A DNA stretch of 49,888 nt from UBA11164 sp034376725. Lineage in GTDB: Bacteria > Pseudomonadota > Gammaproteobacteria > Xanthomonadales > Xanthomonadaceae. The translations under genes and the position numbers were made by a program. The notes beneath the pieces are model-generated. The model saw only the letters and a program-made list of their open reading frames with translations, had not been told where the DNA came from and ran no database searches. The stretch lies in contig JAXMJH010000064.1 in NCBI GenBank assembly GCA_034376725.1, positions 1-49,888 on the forward strand. Reading direction: 5' to 3'. This document shows, piece after piece, positions 42,820 to 49,888 of the stretch. The number at the start of each line of letters is the position of its first letter. Positions within the stretch are counted from its first letter, which is position 1.

Positions 42820-44502
42820 TCAATGAACCTCCCGCATTCCGCGCCGGTTGTGCCACAGCACGCGCGGCAACACCAGGGCGACGATAAAACCCAACAATGG
42901 CAACAGCGCCTGCACCAGCCCCCAGACCCCGATCAAACGGCGATCACCACCGGACGATAGCGCCACCGCTTCGGTGGTCACCGTGCTGATGCGGCCTGCC
43001 CCAAGCAATTGCGTCGGCAGGTACTGACTGATGCTGATTGCCAGACCCAGCGCGAGCGCAGTGAGCACCGGGGCGAACAGCAACGGCAAGCGCACGCGCC
43101 AGAACACCGCGTTGGTCGACGCGCCCAGCGCATGCGCAACATGGCTCCAGCGTGGATCGAGGCGACGGTACGCTTCGGACAGGGTCAGGAATACATAGGG
43201 CAGCACAAACAGCAGATGCCCAAGCATCACCAGCCACCATGCCGGTGCGGCACTGAAATACACGCTGACCACGGTGATGCCGGATAAAAACGCCACCTGC
43301 GGCACCAGCAATGGCAGGTACAGCAGCCACAATGCCCATGCCGGCCGACCACCCACGCGCTGCTCCCGTTCCAGCGCGCTGAGCACCAATACGGTGGCAA
43401 TCACGGTCGCTACGCACGCGATCAACAGCGTGGTCGCAATCGGGCCGGATAGCGATGGTGCCGCGTGTATCCAGTTGTCCAGGCCGACGCTATCGGGCCA
43501 GGCGGCGGGAAACCGCCACATCCCGGCCATGCTGTTGAGCGCCAGCGCCAGCAATGCCATGGCCGCCACCGCAACCGCCAGCGCCATGGAGCCGCTGCCA
43601 AACATCCGGATCAACTGTTCACCGCGATGGCGACCACCGCGCGCTACCCAGAGCGAAAACACGGCTGCTGTCGCCTGCTCCAGCAGCCACCAGGTCGACA
43701 GCAATGCCAGGGTCACCAACAGCTGCGCGATGGCGCCGGCCGACGCGAGGAAACGCATGTCCAGATCCGGATCGTTGAACCAGGCGACGACCTGCACGCT
43801 CAACGTTGGTGGCAGATTCGGGCCCAGGATCATCGCCACATCCACGGTTGAAGACGCATAGGCCAACACCGCATACACCGGCAGCCGGATCAACGGATAC
43901 AGCCGCGGCGCCACCACCTTGAACCAGGCCACGCGCGGGCGATAACCCAGCGAGCGGGCCAGCATCACCGATTGACCGGGATTGACCTGCGGCAGGGCGG
44001 CGAACGCCATCAACAACAGGAATGGAATCTCCTTGATGATCAACCCGGCCATCAGCGACAGGCCCCAGGCGTCCTGACCGATCATCAGGTCCGGCGGTCG
44101 CTGCCAACCGCTGAGCGCGGGAGAAATCCAGCGTGCGATCAGACCGGCGGGGGTGATCAGAAACGCCAGACCGAACGCGGCCGCCGCATGCGGCACCGAC
44201 AGCAGGGGCGAGATCAGCCGACGGATCCAGCGATCGAAGCGGCTGCCGCTGAACCCGGCGAGGAAGCAAAAAACCACGACAAGCGACACCAGGGTAGTCA
44301 GCAGGCCGGAAACATAGCTGACCCCGATCGAGCGCCAGATCCCCGGCGCCTGCAACAGATCGCGCCAATGCTGCATGCCGATCTGTTCTCCGCCCAGCAC
44401 CGGCAGGTAACCGAACGCCGGCAACAGCGCCAGCAGCAAGCCGGCGGCGATCGGCAACACCAGCAGGCCGATGATCAGACGCGGTATCCAGCGCAACATC
44501 AT
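42820..44502 (-). CDS. ynjC: ABC transporter permease YnjC (tandem two-domain)
   Basis: A 560-residue inner-membrane protein with about 12 transmembrane helices forming two fused BPD-type permease domains, each with the EAA-like loop (SLGYRPRVAWFKVVAPRLYP in the first, ALGASTNAVFWRVRLPLLF in the second). Fusion of both permease halves is typical of YnjC and of FbpB/ThiP-type importers. It follows ynjB by 22 bp. E. coli YnjC is about 511 residues. The substrate is not known. Confidence 0.9.
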   Translation of the reverse strand: MMLRWIPRLIIGLLVLPIAAGLLLALLPAFGYLPVLGGEQIGMQHWRDLLQAPGIWRSIGVSYVSGLLTTLVSLVVVFCFLAGFSGSRFDRWIRRLISPLLSVPHAAAAFGLAFLITPAGLIARWISPALSGWQRPPDLMIGQDAWGLSLMAGLIIKEIPFLLLMAFAALPQVNPGQSVMLARSLGYRPRVAWFKVVAPRLYPLIRLPVYAVLAYASSTVDVAMILGPNLPPTLSVQVVAWFNDPDLDMRFLASAGAIAQLLVTLALLSTWWLLEQATAAVFSLWVARGGRHRGEQLIRMFGSGSMALAVAVAAMALLALALNSMAGMWRFPAAWPDSVGLDNWIHAAPSLSGPIATTLLIACVATVIATVLVLSALEREQRVGGRPAWALWLLYLPLLVPQVAFLSGITVVSVYFSAAPAWWLVMLGHLLFVLPYVFLTLSEAYRRLDPRWSHVAHALGASTNAVFWRVRLPLLFAPVLTALALGLAISISQYLPTQLLGAGRISTVTTEAVALSSGGDRRLIGVWGLVQALLPLLGFIVALVLPRVLWHNRRGMREVH

Positions 44503-44524
44503 CCGTGATTACCGTCGCACCCGA

Positions 44525-45778
44525 TCAGCGCCCGACATAGCGCTGCAGCCACGCGTGCTCGAGGGCGGCGACCCAGCTCGGATGCGGTTCGGCCAGCACT
44601 CGCGTGGGTGCCGTCGCCGGCAGCGCGCCCGGCAATGTGGCCCAGGTCGCAAACCGCGCGCGGTCGGCGGCATCGAGCTGCGCCAGCGACAGCACGGTGG
44701 CGCTGCCCCAGACCTGCGGATCGAGCTTGCGCGCCTGCGCCTCGGGCGAAAGCAAGAAGTTGGCCACCACCATCGCCGCCGCCTTGTGCCTGGCATTGAA
44801 CGGAATGGCGACAAAATTCACGTTGCCGATGGTGCCGGCATCGAACACGTAGCTGCGCACGCTGGCCGGCAATTCCTGTCTGGCGATGGCGGCCACCACG
44901 TCGCCGGCACTGAAGGTATAGGCCAGGCTCAGTTCGCCATCCGCCAGCAATCGGCGCAGTGCCGGGCCGCTGTCGGGAAATGCGCGGCCGGAACGCCACA
45001 GATACGGATGCAGGGCATCCAGGTATGCCCATAACGGCGCGGTCACCGCAGCAAAGTCGGCCTGTTCGACCGGCGCGTACAGCGCCTGCCGATCGCTTGC
45101 CAGCTCCAGCAGGGCCTGCTTGAGAAAGGTGGTTCCGAGAAACTGCGGTGGCCGCGCGTAAGTGAACTGACCGCGATGCTGCCTTGCCCAGGGCAGCAAC
45201 TCGGCGATGCTGCGCGGCGGCGCGCCAGTCGCCGCGCCATCGTAATAGAACACCACGCGCGCCTCGCTCCAGGGCGCCTCATAACCCTCGACCGGCACGG
45301 TGAAGTCGGTTCGCACGGCGGGATTATTGTCTGGATCGGTGAGATGGAAGTTGGGCAACTGCTCGGCCCAGGGCCCAAACAACAAGCCAGCGTTTTTCAG
45401 CGCCGCGAAATTTTCACCATTGATCCACAGCAGATCGACCGCACCGTTGGCGGTATTGCCGGCCTGCTTTTCCGCCAGCACCCGCGACACCGCAACTGCG
45501 GTATCGGCCAGTTTTACGTGCACCAGATCAATGCCGAAACGCTGCTCGACCAGCGTCGCCACCCACGCAATGTAGTCGTTGATTTTCGGCTCGCCGGCCC
45601 AGGCGTTGAAATACACGCTCTGCCCACGCGCCTCGCGCTCGACCTGTGGCCAGTCGGCGGGATCCGGCGATTCGGCTGCGGCCTGAGCGGCAATCACCAG
45701 CATGCCGACGCAGCAGGCTTGCAGCAGCCCGCCCAGGAGGGACTTTCGACGATGGGGAATCCGCACTGTCGCGATCAT
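44525..45778 (-). CDS. ynjB: Periplasmic substrate-binding protein YnjB
   Basis: A 417-residue binding protein with a signal peptide (about residues 12-38, ending in AAQAAAES). Conserved YnjB segments are SVYFNAWAGEPKINDYI, VDLLWINGENFAALK, PPQFLGTTFLKQ, YLDALHPYLWR, GTIGNVNFVAIPFNA and RVLAEPHPSWVAALE, all closely matching E. coli YnjB. The ligand has not been established in any species as far as I can recall. The start at ATG 45778 overlaps the radical SAM stop by 4 bp, so translation is coupled to it. Confidence 0.93.
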   Translation of the reverse strand: MIATVRIPHRRKSLLGGLLQACCVGMLVIAAQAAAESPDPADWPQVEREARGQSVYFNAWAGEPKINDYIAWVATLVEQRFGIDLVHVKLADTAVAVSRVLAEKQAGNTANGAVDLLWINGENFAALKNAGLLFGPWAEQLPNFHLTDPDNNPAVRTDFTVPVEGYEAPWSEARVVFYYDGAATGAPPRSIAELLPWARQHRGQFTYARPPQFLGTTFLKQALLELASDRQALYAPVEQADFAAVTAPLWAYLDALHPYLWRSGRAFPDSGPALRRLLADGELSLAYTFSAGDVVAAIARQELPASVRSYVFDAGTIGNVNFVAIPFNARHKAAAMVVANFLLSPEAQARKLDPQVWGSATVLSLAQLDAADRARFATWATLPGALPATAPTRVLAEPHPSWVAALEHAWLQRYVGR

Positions 45779-46845
45779 TGCGAAGATCCGGCTGCCTGCC
45801 GCCGAGCCAGACGTTGGGCACGCAAATCATCCAGCGCCGAACCCAGCACCTCAGCGAAAAATCGGTCGCAGCCGATACACAGGTTGGCATAGGCGCGCCC
45901 ATCCGGCATCTGCGTGTGCGCGGCATCCACAAATCGCTCGACGCTCCAGCCCGCGTGCAGGCCCATGCGCTCGGGCTTGCCGGCGTTGATCGCTTCCAGC
46001 GCCGGATGCCCGGCCAGACTGTCGAGGATTTCCAGCAACGGCTCCTCGACCAGGTTGCCGAGTGGGTGCGCGGTCTTCAGGCAGCAAGGGAACACGTCGC
46101 CGGACGGGTCGATTGACACTTCCGAACCGGACCGGCCGTAATCGAGAAAGTTGAGCCCGCCCGACCAGGCATTGCAGAAATTGTCGCTCAGGCCGGCCGT
46201 GGACAGGCTGTTTTCCCAGGCCCGGCCGCGCGGCCAGAGCTTGCCGATCCAGGCGTCCTCGGTGGCTCCGAATGCGCTGTAGACCGGCCCGGGTTCGTCC
46301 ATCCAGGCGCGTTCGTCGGCCTGCACCCCCGAGCGCCGGATGCCGGCGGCATGAAACCAGCCCTCCAGCCGATCAAGCAGGCGCTGGGACCCGTCGCCCT
46401 GCATGCCAACGTGGTAGTCGTCGAGGCCGGCGACCGAAATCATCCACACCCCGCAGTCCAGCAGTTCATCGATGATTGTCGGCGTCAGCAGGTCGCCGGT
46501 GGTCTGCACCACCATATTGACGCCGCCCACCGCCTGATAGCGCGCGCGAATTGCGCGCAGCGTCGGGTAGAGCACGCGCTCACGCACCGGCTCGGTGAGC
46601 ACGTCGCCGCCGGACAGGATGATCCGGCCGCGACGCTCGGCCAGGTTGCCGTCGGGCATGGGGTGGTGCCAGTCGCGATACATCATCGTCGGCGGCAGAT
46701 GGGCAACGATACGCGGCGCATTGCGTTCCGCCTCGGACACCACGTCCTCCAGCGCTTCGCGGACGTAGGGCCGGAAACGGGCTTCGTAGCAGTGCTTGCA
46801 ACGCCGATGGCAATGCCAGCACACCACGTAGTAAATCGACTCCAT
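45775..46845 (-). CDS. Radical SAM/SPASM-like enzyme upstream of ynjBCD
   Basis: A 356-residue protein. The cluster motif is at the extreme N-terminus: CWHCHRRCKHC, with the canonical CxxxCxxC at Cys12, Cys16 and Cys19 and an extra Cys9. A GGDV motif (SAM binding, ILSGGDVL) follows near residue 80. The C-terminal half has auxiliary-cluster cysteines in NFCNAW, SGDVFPCCLK and LCIGCDRF, with PLGNLVEEPLLEIL between, which is SPASM/Twitch-like. Such enzymes modify peptides or make cofactors. The substrate here is unknown; the coupled YnjBCD transporter and a small upstream gene give clues. Reading starts at ATG 46845, 35 bp after the small gene. Confidence 0.88.
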   Translation of the reverse strand: MESIYYVVCWHCHRRCKHCYEARFRPYVREALEDVVSEAERNAPRIVAHLPPTMMYRDWHHPMPDGNLAERRGRIILSGGDVLTEPVRERVLYPTLRAIRARYQAVGGVNMVVQTTGDLLTPTIIDELLDCGVWMISVAGLDDYHVGMQGDGSQRLLDRLEGWFHAAGIRRSGVQADERAWMDEPGPVYSAFGATEDAWIGKLWPRGRAWENSLSTAGLSDNFCNAWSGGLNFLDYGRSGSEVSIDPSGDVFPCCLKTAHPLGNLVEEPLLEILDSLAGHPALEAINAGKPERMGLHAGWSVERFVDAAHTQMPDGRAYANLCIGCDRFFAEVLGSALDDLRAQRLARRQAAGSSQ

Positions 46846-46880
46846 TGCTTGTTGCCTTTTGCGGATTTGCGGGCTCGTGC

Positions 46881-47126
46881 CTACCTGCCGGTCGAAACTT
46901 CCGGCTTATGCCGGCGAATGACGTAAAACCACTCTGCCGACTGCATGCAGGCTACGCGATGTTTGCCATCACCATGCCACGCCTTGCGACTGGCGTTGAT
47001 CGCTTTGACCGCGCCCATCGCATAACGCTCGATGCACGGAGTCCGCACCAGCCGGCCCATCGGATCGCAGGTCACGCTGAGGTTGAGCTCCACGTCGATT
47101 TCGGCAGCACTCCCGATTTTCGTCAT
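46881..47126 (-). CDS. Small protein of unknown function upstream of the radical SAM gene
   Basis: An 81-residue frame from ATG 47126. Codon use has strong GC3 bias from about residue 8 onward, as expected of a real gene in this genome. The product has three cysteines (SVTCDPMG, RTPCIER, VACMQS), basic and aromatic residues at the end (AEWFYVIRRHK) and no signal peptide or membrane segment. The gene ends 35 bp before the radical SAM gene on the same strand. A longer in-frame ATG at 47297 adds residues with non-coding composition. No family is recognised; it could be a substrate peptide, a partner or an unrelated small protein. Confidence 0.5.
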   Translation of the reverse strand: MTKIGSAAEIDVELNLSVTCDPMGRLVRTPCIERYAMGAVKAINASRKAWHGDGKHRVACMQSAEWFYVIRRHKPEVSTGR

Positions 47127-47401
47127 GCTGCCGCCAAGGAGCCCAAGGAAGTATAAGCGGCCTTTGCGCCGGCTTCGCTGGCCCCCGGCGGTACCCAGCG
47201 CCGTGCCAGCCATCGTTTGGCCGGAAGCTTGAATTCCCTGTGCCTGCGGGGTGCATGTCATCGTGCGAAGGAAGCCTCCCGACCGAACCGGATGCATCTT
47301 CTCGCGCGTGCCCGACTGGCGTCATCCCGGTGCTGTCGAGGCCGTTCGTGCGCTGAAATCGCGAAAACGCCGTATGCGGATGGTCGAATGTTTCCAGACG
47401 T

Positions 47402-48421
47402 TCAGAACTTCCACTCTGCGGTCAGGATTCCGAAATTGTTGCTGGGATCACTCAGATCGGTTCCAGGCTCGGTGTCCACCGAATCTGTCGCCAGGTGCAT
47501 CGTAAAGTGCAGCCCCCAGTTTGCCCGCTCGTAGTGCAGCCCGAGTACCAGTTGGCCGAGCAGATTGTTCGGATCGATCCGCTCGTTGTCGGTCCATTCG
47601 TTGCCGCTGCGCAGCAGGTTGCCGTGGCGCGGCATGGCGAACAGCAAGCCGGTGCCGCGAACGATGGCGCTGGCGTAGAAGTAACTTTCTCCGGGCGCCT
47701 GGATACGGGCGTCGTAGTCCAGGTTGCGACCGAAAGGCGTCGGGGCCGGCGCGAACCCACCCGGCCGATGGCCGAAGCGGAATTCCAGCGCGGCCTGTCC
47801 GAAGGTGAAGAAGTTGCCGAGCGCGGCGTCGACGTTCCAGGCCGCGTCCATCCATCTGCCGCTGTAGAACTTCTGCTTGCGCATCGCGTAGACGTTGAGC
47901 AGCGGTTCGTTTTTCAGCTGGTTGTCCCAGCCGCGGGGATCGGTCGCGCCGCTGATCCCGTGGGCCGCCTTCTGGAGCTGCTCGCCCAGGGTGAGGTCGC
48001 CGGCCCATCCGAGCATGGTCTGGAAACCGGTCAGTTCTTCGTCGTTGAACGCGATGAATGAATTGGCCCAGCCGGCCATGCTGATGTAGGGAACATCGGT
48101 CAGGATCACGTCGTCACGGCCGATGTCGTCGGGCGTCTGGAAGTTGTGGCCGACGGCCCAGGTCTCGCGGTAGTGCAGGCCGGCGCGGGCGGGCAGCACC
48201 CAGTTGGCCAGCCCCTTGCCGAACGCCGGCGTGCCCCTGGTTGCCGCCAGCGATTCGGCCAGCTCCGAATGTTCTTGCAGGAATATCCCGTTGGTGAACT
48301 GGTTGTCTGAGTTGAAAAACTCGTCATTGGCCCAACCGGCACGCCACACCGACTGCGCAAGTGCGGTCCCGGAGGTTCCCAGCAGAATGCAGGCAATAAG
48401 TTTCAGCGTCGTCGGGGACAC
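47402..48421 (-). CDS. lpxR: Outer-membrane lipid A 3'-O-deacylase LpxR-like (DUF2219)
   Basis: A 339-residue protein with a signal peptide (LKLIACILLGTSGTALA) and a C-terminal Phe. The LpxR core is seen: WANDEFFNSDNQFTNGIFLQ near the mature N-terminus, GHNFQTPDDI and later barrel strands, with TAEWKF at the end. LpxR removes the 3'-acyloxyacyl chain of lipid A in the outer membrane. The start is best placed at GTG 48421, which directly precedes the signal peptide; an ATG at 48556 would add 45 charged residues. Length fits the family (about 320). Confidence 0.85.
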   Translation of the reverse strand: MSPTTLKLIACILLGTSGTALAQSVWRAGWANDEFFNSDNQFTNGIFLQEHSELAESLAATRGTPAFGKGLANWVLPARAGLHYRETWAVGHNFQTPDDIGRDDVILTDVPYISMAGWANSFIAFNDEELTGFQTMLGWAGDLTLGEQLQKAAHGISGATDPRGWDNQLKNEPLLNVYAMRKQKFYSGRWMDAAWNVDAALGNFFTFGQAALEFRFGHRPGGFAPAPTPFGRNLDYDARIQAPGESYFYASAIVRGTGLLFAMPRHGNLLRSGNEWTDNERIDPNNLLGQLVLGLHYERANWGLHFTMHLATDSVDTEPGTDLSDPSNNFGILTAEWKF

Positions 48422-48937
48422 TCGCCAGCGACGGATTTCTGGTCTGCCCACGCGAAAATTCTCCCGGAATTGACCGCAATCCCATCGTAGACTACGAAGA
48501 TGCCGAATGGCGCGATTTTTTTGCGGATCGTTTCTGCAAACTCCGGCAATCGCCAACCAGCCTGTTGGTGAGGTGGCGTGACTTAAACCAAACAGACTTC
48601 ACGAGAGACGGGGCGGATCATCCGGGCGGGGCCTGCCTTGATGAGAATTATTACCCATAGGGTTGCGTCAACCCGCGAACGCAATCGTTCTGTCCTGTGA
48701 TGCCAGTGAATCACATGAGTGTCAGCGGCGCTCGAATATCTTCCTGCGCGGCGCTCACCGTTGCCCACCGGAATATCACCGCGATCACGATCGCGAACCA
48801 GCCGTCGGACTTCCCGGCAAGGCTCATAATAAGGGCGTCGAGCCGACCACTCTTGACAGGATTCGCGACACACCTGGGTCTGCCCCCAATGAGCTCGGTG
48901 GATACTGGCGCTCCGCAACCGGCACCGACGCGTTCTT
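48422..48937. other. Intergenic region between lpxR and the HNH gene, nothing recognised
   Basis: Local GC content is lower than in the rest of the window around 48480-48700. The short frames here show no recognisable domain. A 7-bp inverted repeat GTGCACC/GGTGCAC lies partly in the neighbouring gene (about 48975-49016). Confidence 0.5.
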
Positions 48938-49357
48938 CTACGGACCAGCCGCTTCTCGTCCTGCCAATAGTCCTGTGCACCGAACCGCAGCCGACGCCGC
49001 TAGGCGCTTGGTGCACTTGAGGTGCCAGCGACCGCAGGCAAGCCTGCGCTGCACGTGATCGCGGTGCCCTTCAGGACTTCGCGCAGTACGGGCGCGGTGC
49101 CTCTGACAATTGCAGTAGAGGCAGGCCGCGACGATGTTGCCTCGGGTGTCCTTCCCGCCTTTCTCACGTGGGATCAGATGTTCTGCCGTGCACTGGAATC
49201 GCCTGACGTTGACGGTAGCCAAGCCATAGTCACGCGAAAACTTCTCAGGATGGCTCTGCCACATGGGATGTCGGCAGTAGAAGCACAGGCCGCCTTGGGC
49301 GGCGTATGCGGCGTCACGGAGACGGATAAGGGATTTCTTGCTCATGTCGGGACTCAT
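48938..49357 (-). CDS. HNH endonuclease family protein
   Basis: A 139-residue protein (135 from the second methionine). It has a zinc-binding CFYCRHPM, the catalytic CTAEHLIPREKGGKDTRGNIVAACLYCN segment with the HNH His, and then RRLACGRWH, after which homology to HNH proteins normally ends. The last 25 residues look unrelated and overlap a palindrome (CGCAGGC-AA-GCCTGCG near 49034), so the end may have changed by insertion of a small repeat. Small HNH proteins of this type occur in phages, plasmids and accessory regions; no function can be assigned. Confidence 0.75.
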   Translation of the reverse strand: MSPDMSKKSLIRLRDAAYAAQGGLCFYCRHPMWQSHPEKFSRDYGLATVNVRRFQCTAEHLIPREKGGKDTRGNIVAACLYCNCQRHRARTARSPEGHRDHVQRRLACGRWHLKCTKRLAASAAVRCTGLLAGREAAGP

Positions 49358-49888
49358 AGGTGAGGAGAACCCGCTGCCCCAATGGGGCGTATCGGGAACC
49401 CCGCAGCTATGCCGACAGGGCGAAACACCGGCGCTTACCGCGATCAGCGACCAAGTTATAGCAAAGATTCTGTCCCTCGGGAAGAGTCTCGACGATCCCA
49501 GGGAAAGTGTTCCGCCTCACAGAGCAATAATTGGCTTCTGTACCAGTTGCTTACCTCCAAACGAAGCGGTCGATTAACACGCAGCCTTCTTTGAGGTGTC
49601 AGCATCTAAGGGGTAAGACCCGAGGGACCGGGTGGGCGCTGCCCTGCTGCCCGACGATGTGGTCACAATCGCGAAGCGCCGGACCGCATCGGCGAAGTTG
49701 GAAGGGGACTTTGGCGCGCGCAGTTAGCGATAAGGTTTTGTCACCGAGACTGGTGTCACCGACCGCCCCATTGGAGCCACCCATGATCGGCTTAATGGAG
49801 CCACTTGCAGGCTCCGGAAAACGGGTCTCGAACGGGGTGCAGTTTCAGGGGTTTTGTGGGGTCTTGGCAACTGCCGGTTTTGCGGTCT
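49358..49888. other. Right-edge region without a clear gene
   Basis: No reading frame shows a recognisable family. Composition changes several times and the last 150 bp contain short repeats described separately. Signs of genes or RNAs (tRNA clover-leaf, CRISPR repeats) are absent. Confidence 0.5.
49741..49804 (-). mobile_element. Possible end of an insertion sequence (IS21-like terminal repeats)
   Basis: Read on the minus strand, the region has two copies of GTGGCTCCA spaced 24 bp (49796-49804 and 49772-49780), then two copies of TCGGTGA spaced 15 bp (49756-49762 and 49741-49747). Tandem short repeats with this GTGGCTCCA-type sequence are found at the end of some IS21-family elements. The transposase genes would lie beyond the right edge. 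Only composition and repeat spacing support this. Confidence 0.3.

Noticed and set aside
48970..49016. GTGCACC/GGTGCAC inverted repeat considered as an integron attC site
   Set aside because: The conserved RYYYAAC/GTTRRRY core sites are absent and no integrase is visible.
1..49888. Search by eye for tRNA, rRNA, CRISPR arrays, toxin-antitoxin pairs and phage structural genes
   Set aside because: No clover-leaf, regularly spaced repeat array or recognisable gene of these types was found.

Overview
The window is a GC-rich chromosomal segment from a polarly flagellated gammaproteobacterium, dominated by a flagellar and chemotaxis island of about 30 kb. Gene content (fleQ, rpoN, fliS/fliT, a tetrameric-type PilZ protein, cheV, acnD-prpF, lpxR) and architecture resemble Xanthomonadales/Chromatiales-type bacteria; a Wenzhouxiangella-like organism is possible, but the sequence alone does not settle the genus.

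Layout, left to right. (1) 1-5986, minus strand: fliE-fliF-fliG-fliH-fliI-fliJ-fliK, mostly with 4-8 bp stop/start overlaps; fliK runs off the left edge. A sigma-54 promoter lies upstream of fliE, followed by a repeat-rich spacer. (2) 6435-10468, minus: a regulatory block with a NarL-type regulator, rpoN, a CheY-like single receiver and fleQ. (3) 10560-12010, plus: a two-gene operon of a truncated haemoglobin and a 2Fe-2S flavin reductase, preceded by a sigma-28-type flagellar promoter. (4) 12149-26737, minus: flgB-C-D-E-F-G-H-I-J-K-L, fliC, fliD, fliS, fliT and an atypical PilZ gene; then cheV (minus). (5) 27857-30601, plus: flgA, flgM, flgN and a sensor kinase. (6) 30603-35885, minus: a second signalling operon with a PAS-PAS kinase, an Rcp1-like receiver and a 1077-residue REC-PAS-PAS-LOV-GGDEF*-EAL-REC protein. 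(7) 36485-40310, plus: acnD-prpF of the methylcitrate pathway. (8) 40584-49357, minus: an outer-membrane protein, a ynjBCD-type ABC transporter whose operon begins with a radical SAM/SPASM enzyme and a small uncharacterised protein, an LpxR-type lipid A deacylase and an HNH nuclease. The right end holds no clear gene but shows short repeats that look like the edge of an insertion sequence.

How it works together. RpoN and FleQ are encoded in the island, and four close matches to the sigma-54 consensus sit exactly before fliE, flgB, flgG and flgA. FlgM (anti-sigma-28) and fliC have sigma-28-type promoters. This gives the usual hierarchy: FleQ/RpoN for basal body and hook, then FliA for late genes. 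The best new points are that the globin/reductase pair appears to be wired into the late (sigma-28) class; that a probable blue-light (LOV) c-di-GMP phosphodiesterase flanked by two receivers sits next to the flagellar island; and that a radical SAM enzyme and a small protein are coupled to the YnjBCD transporter, whose substrate is unknown.
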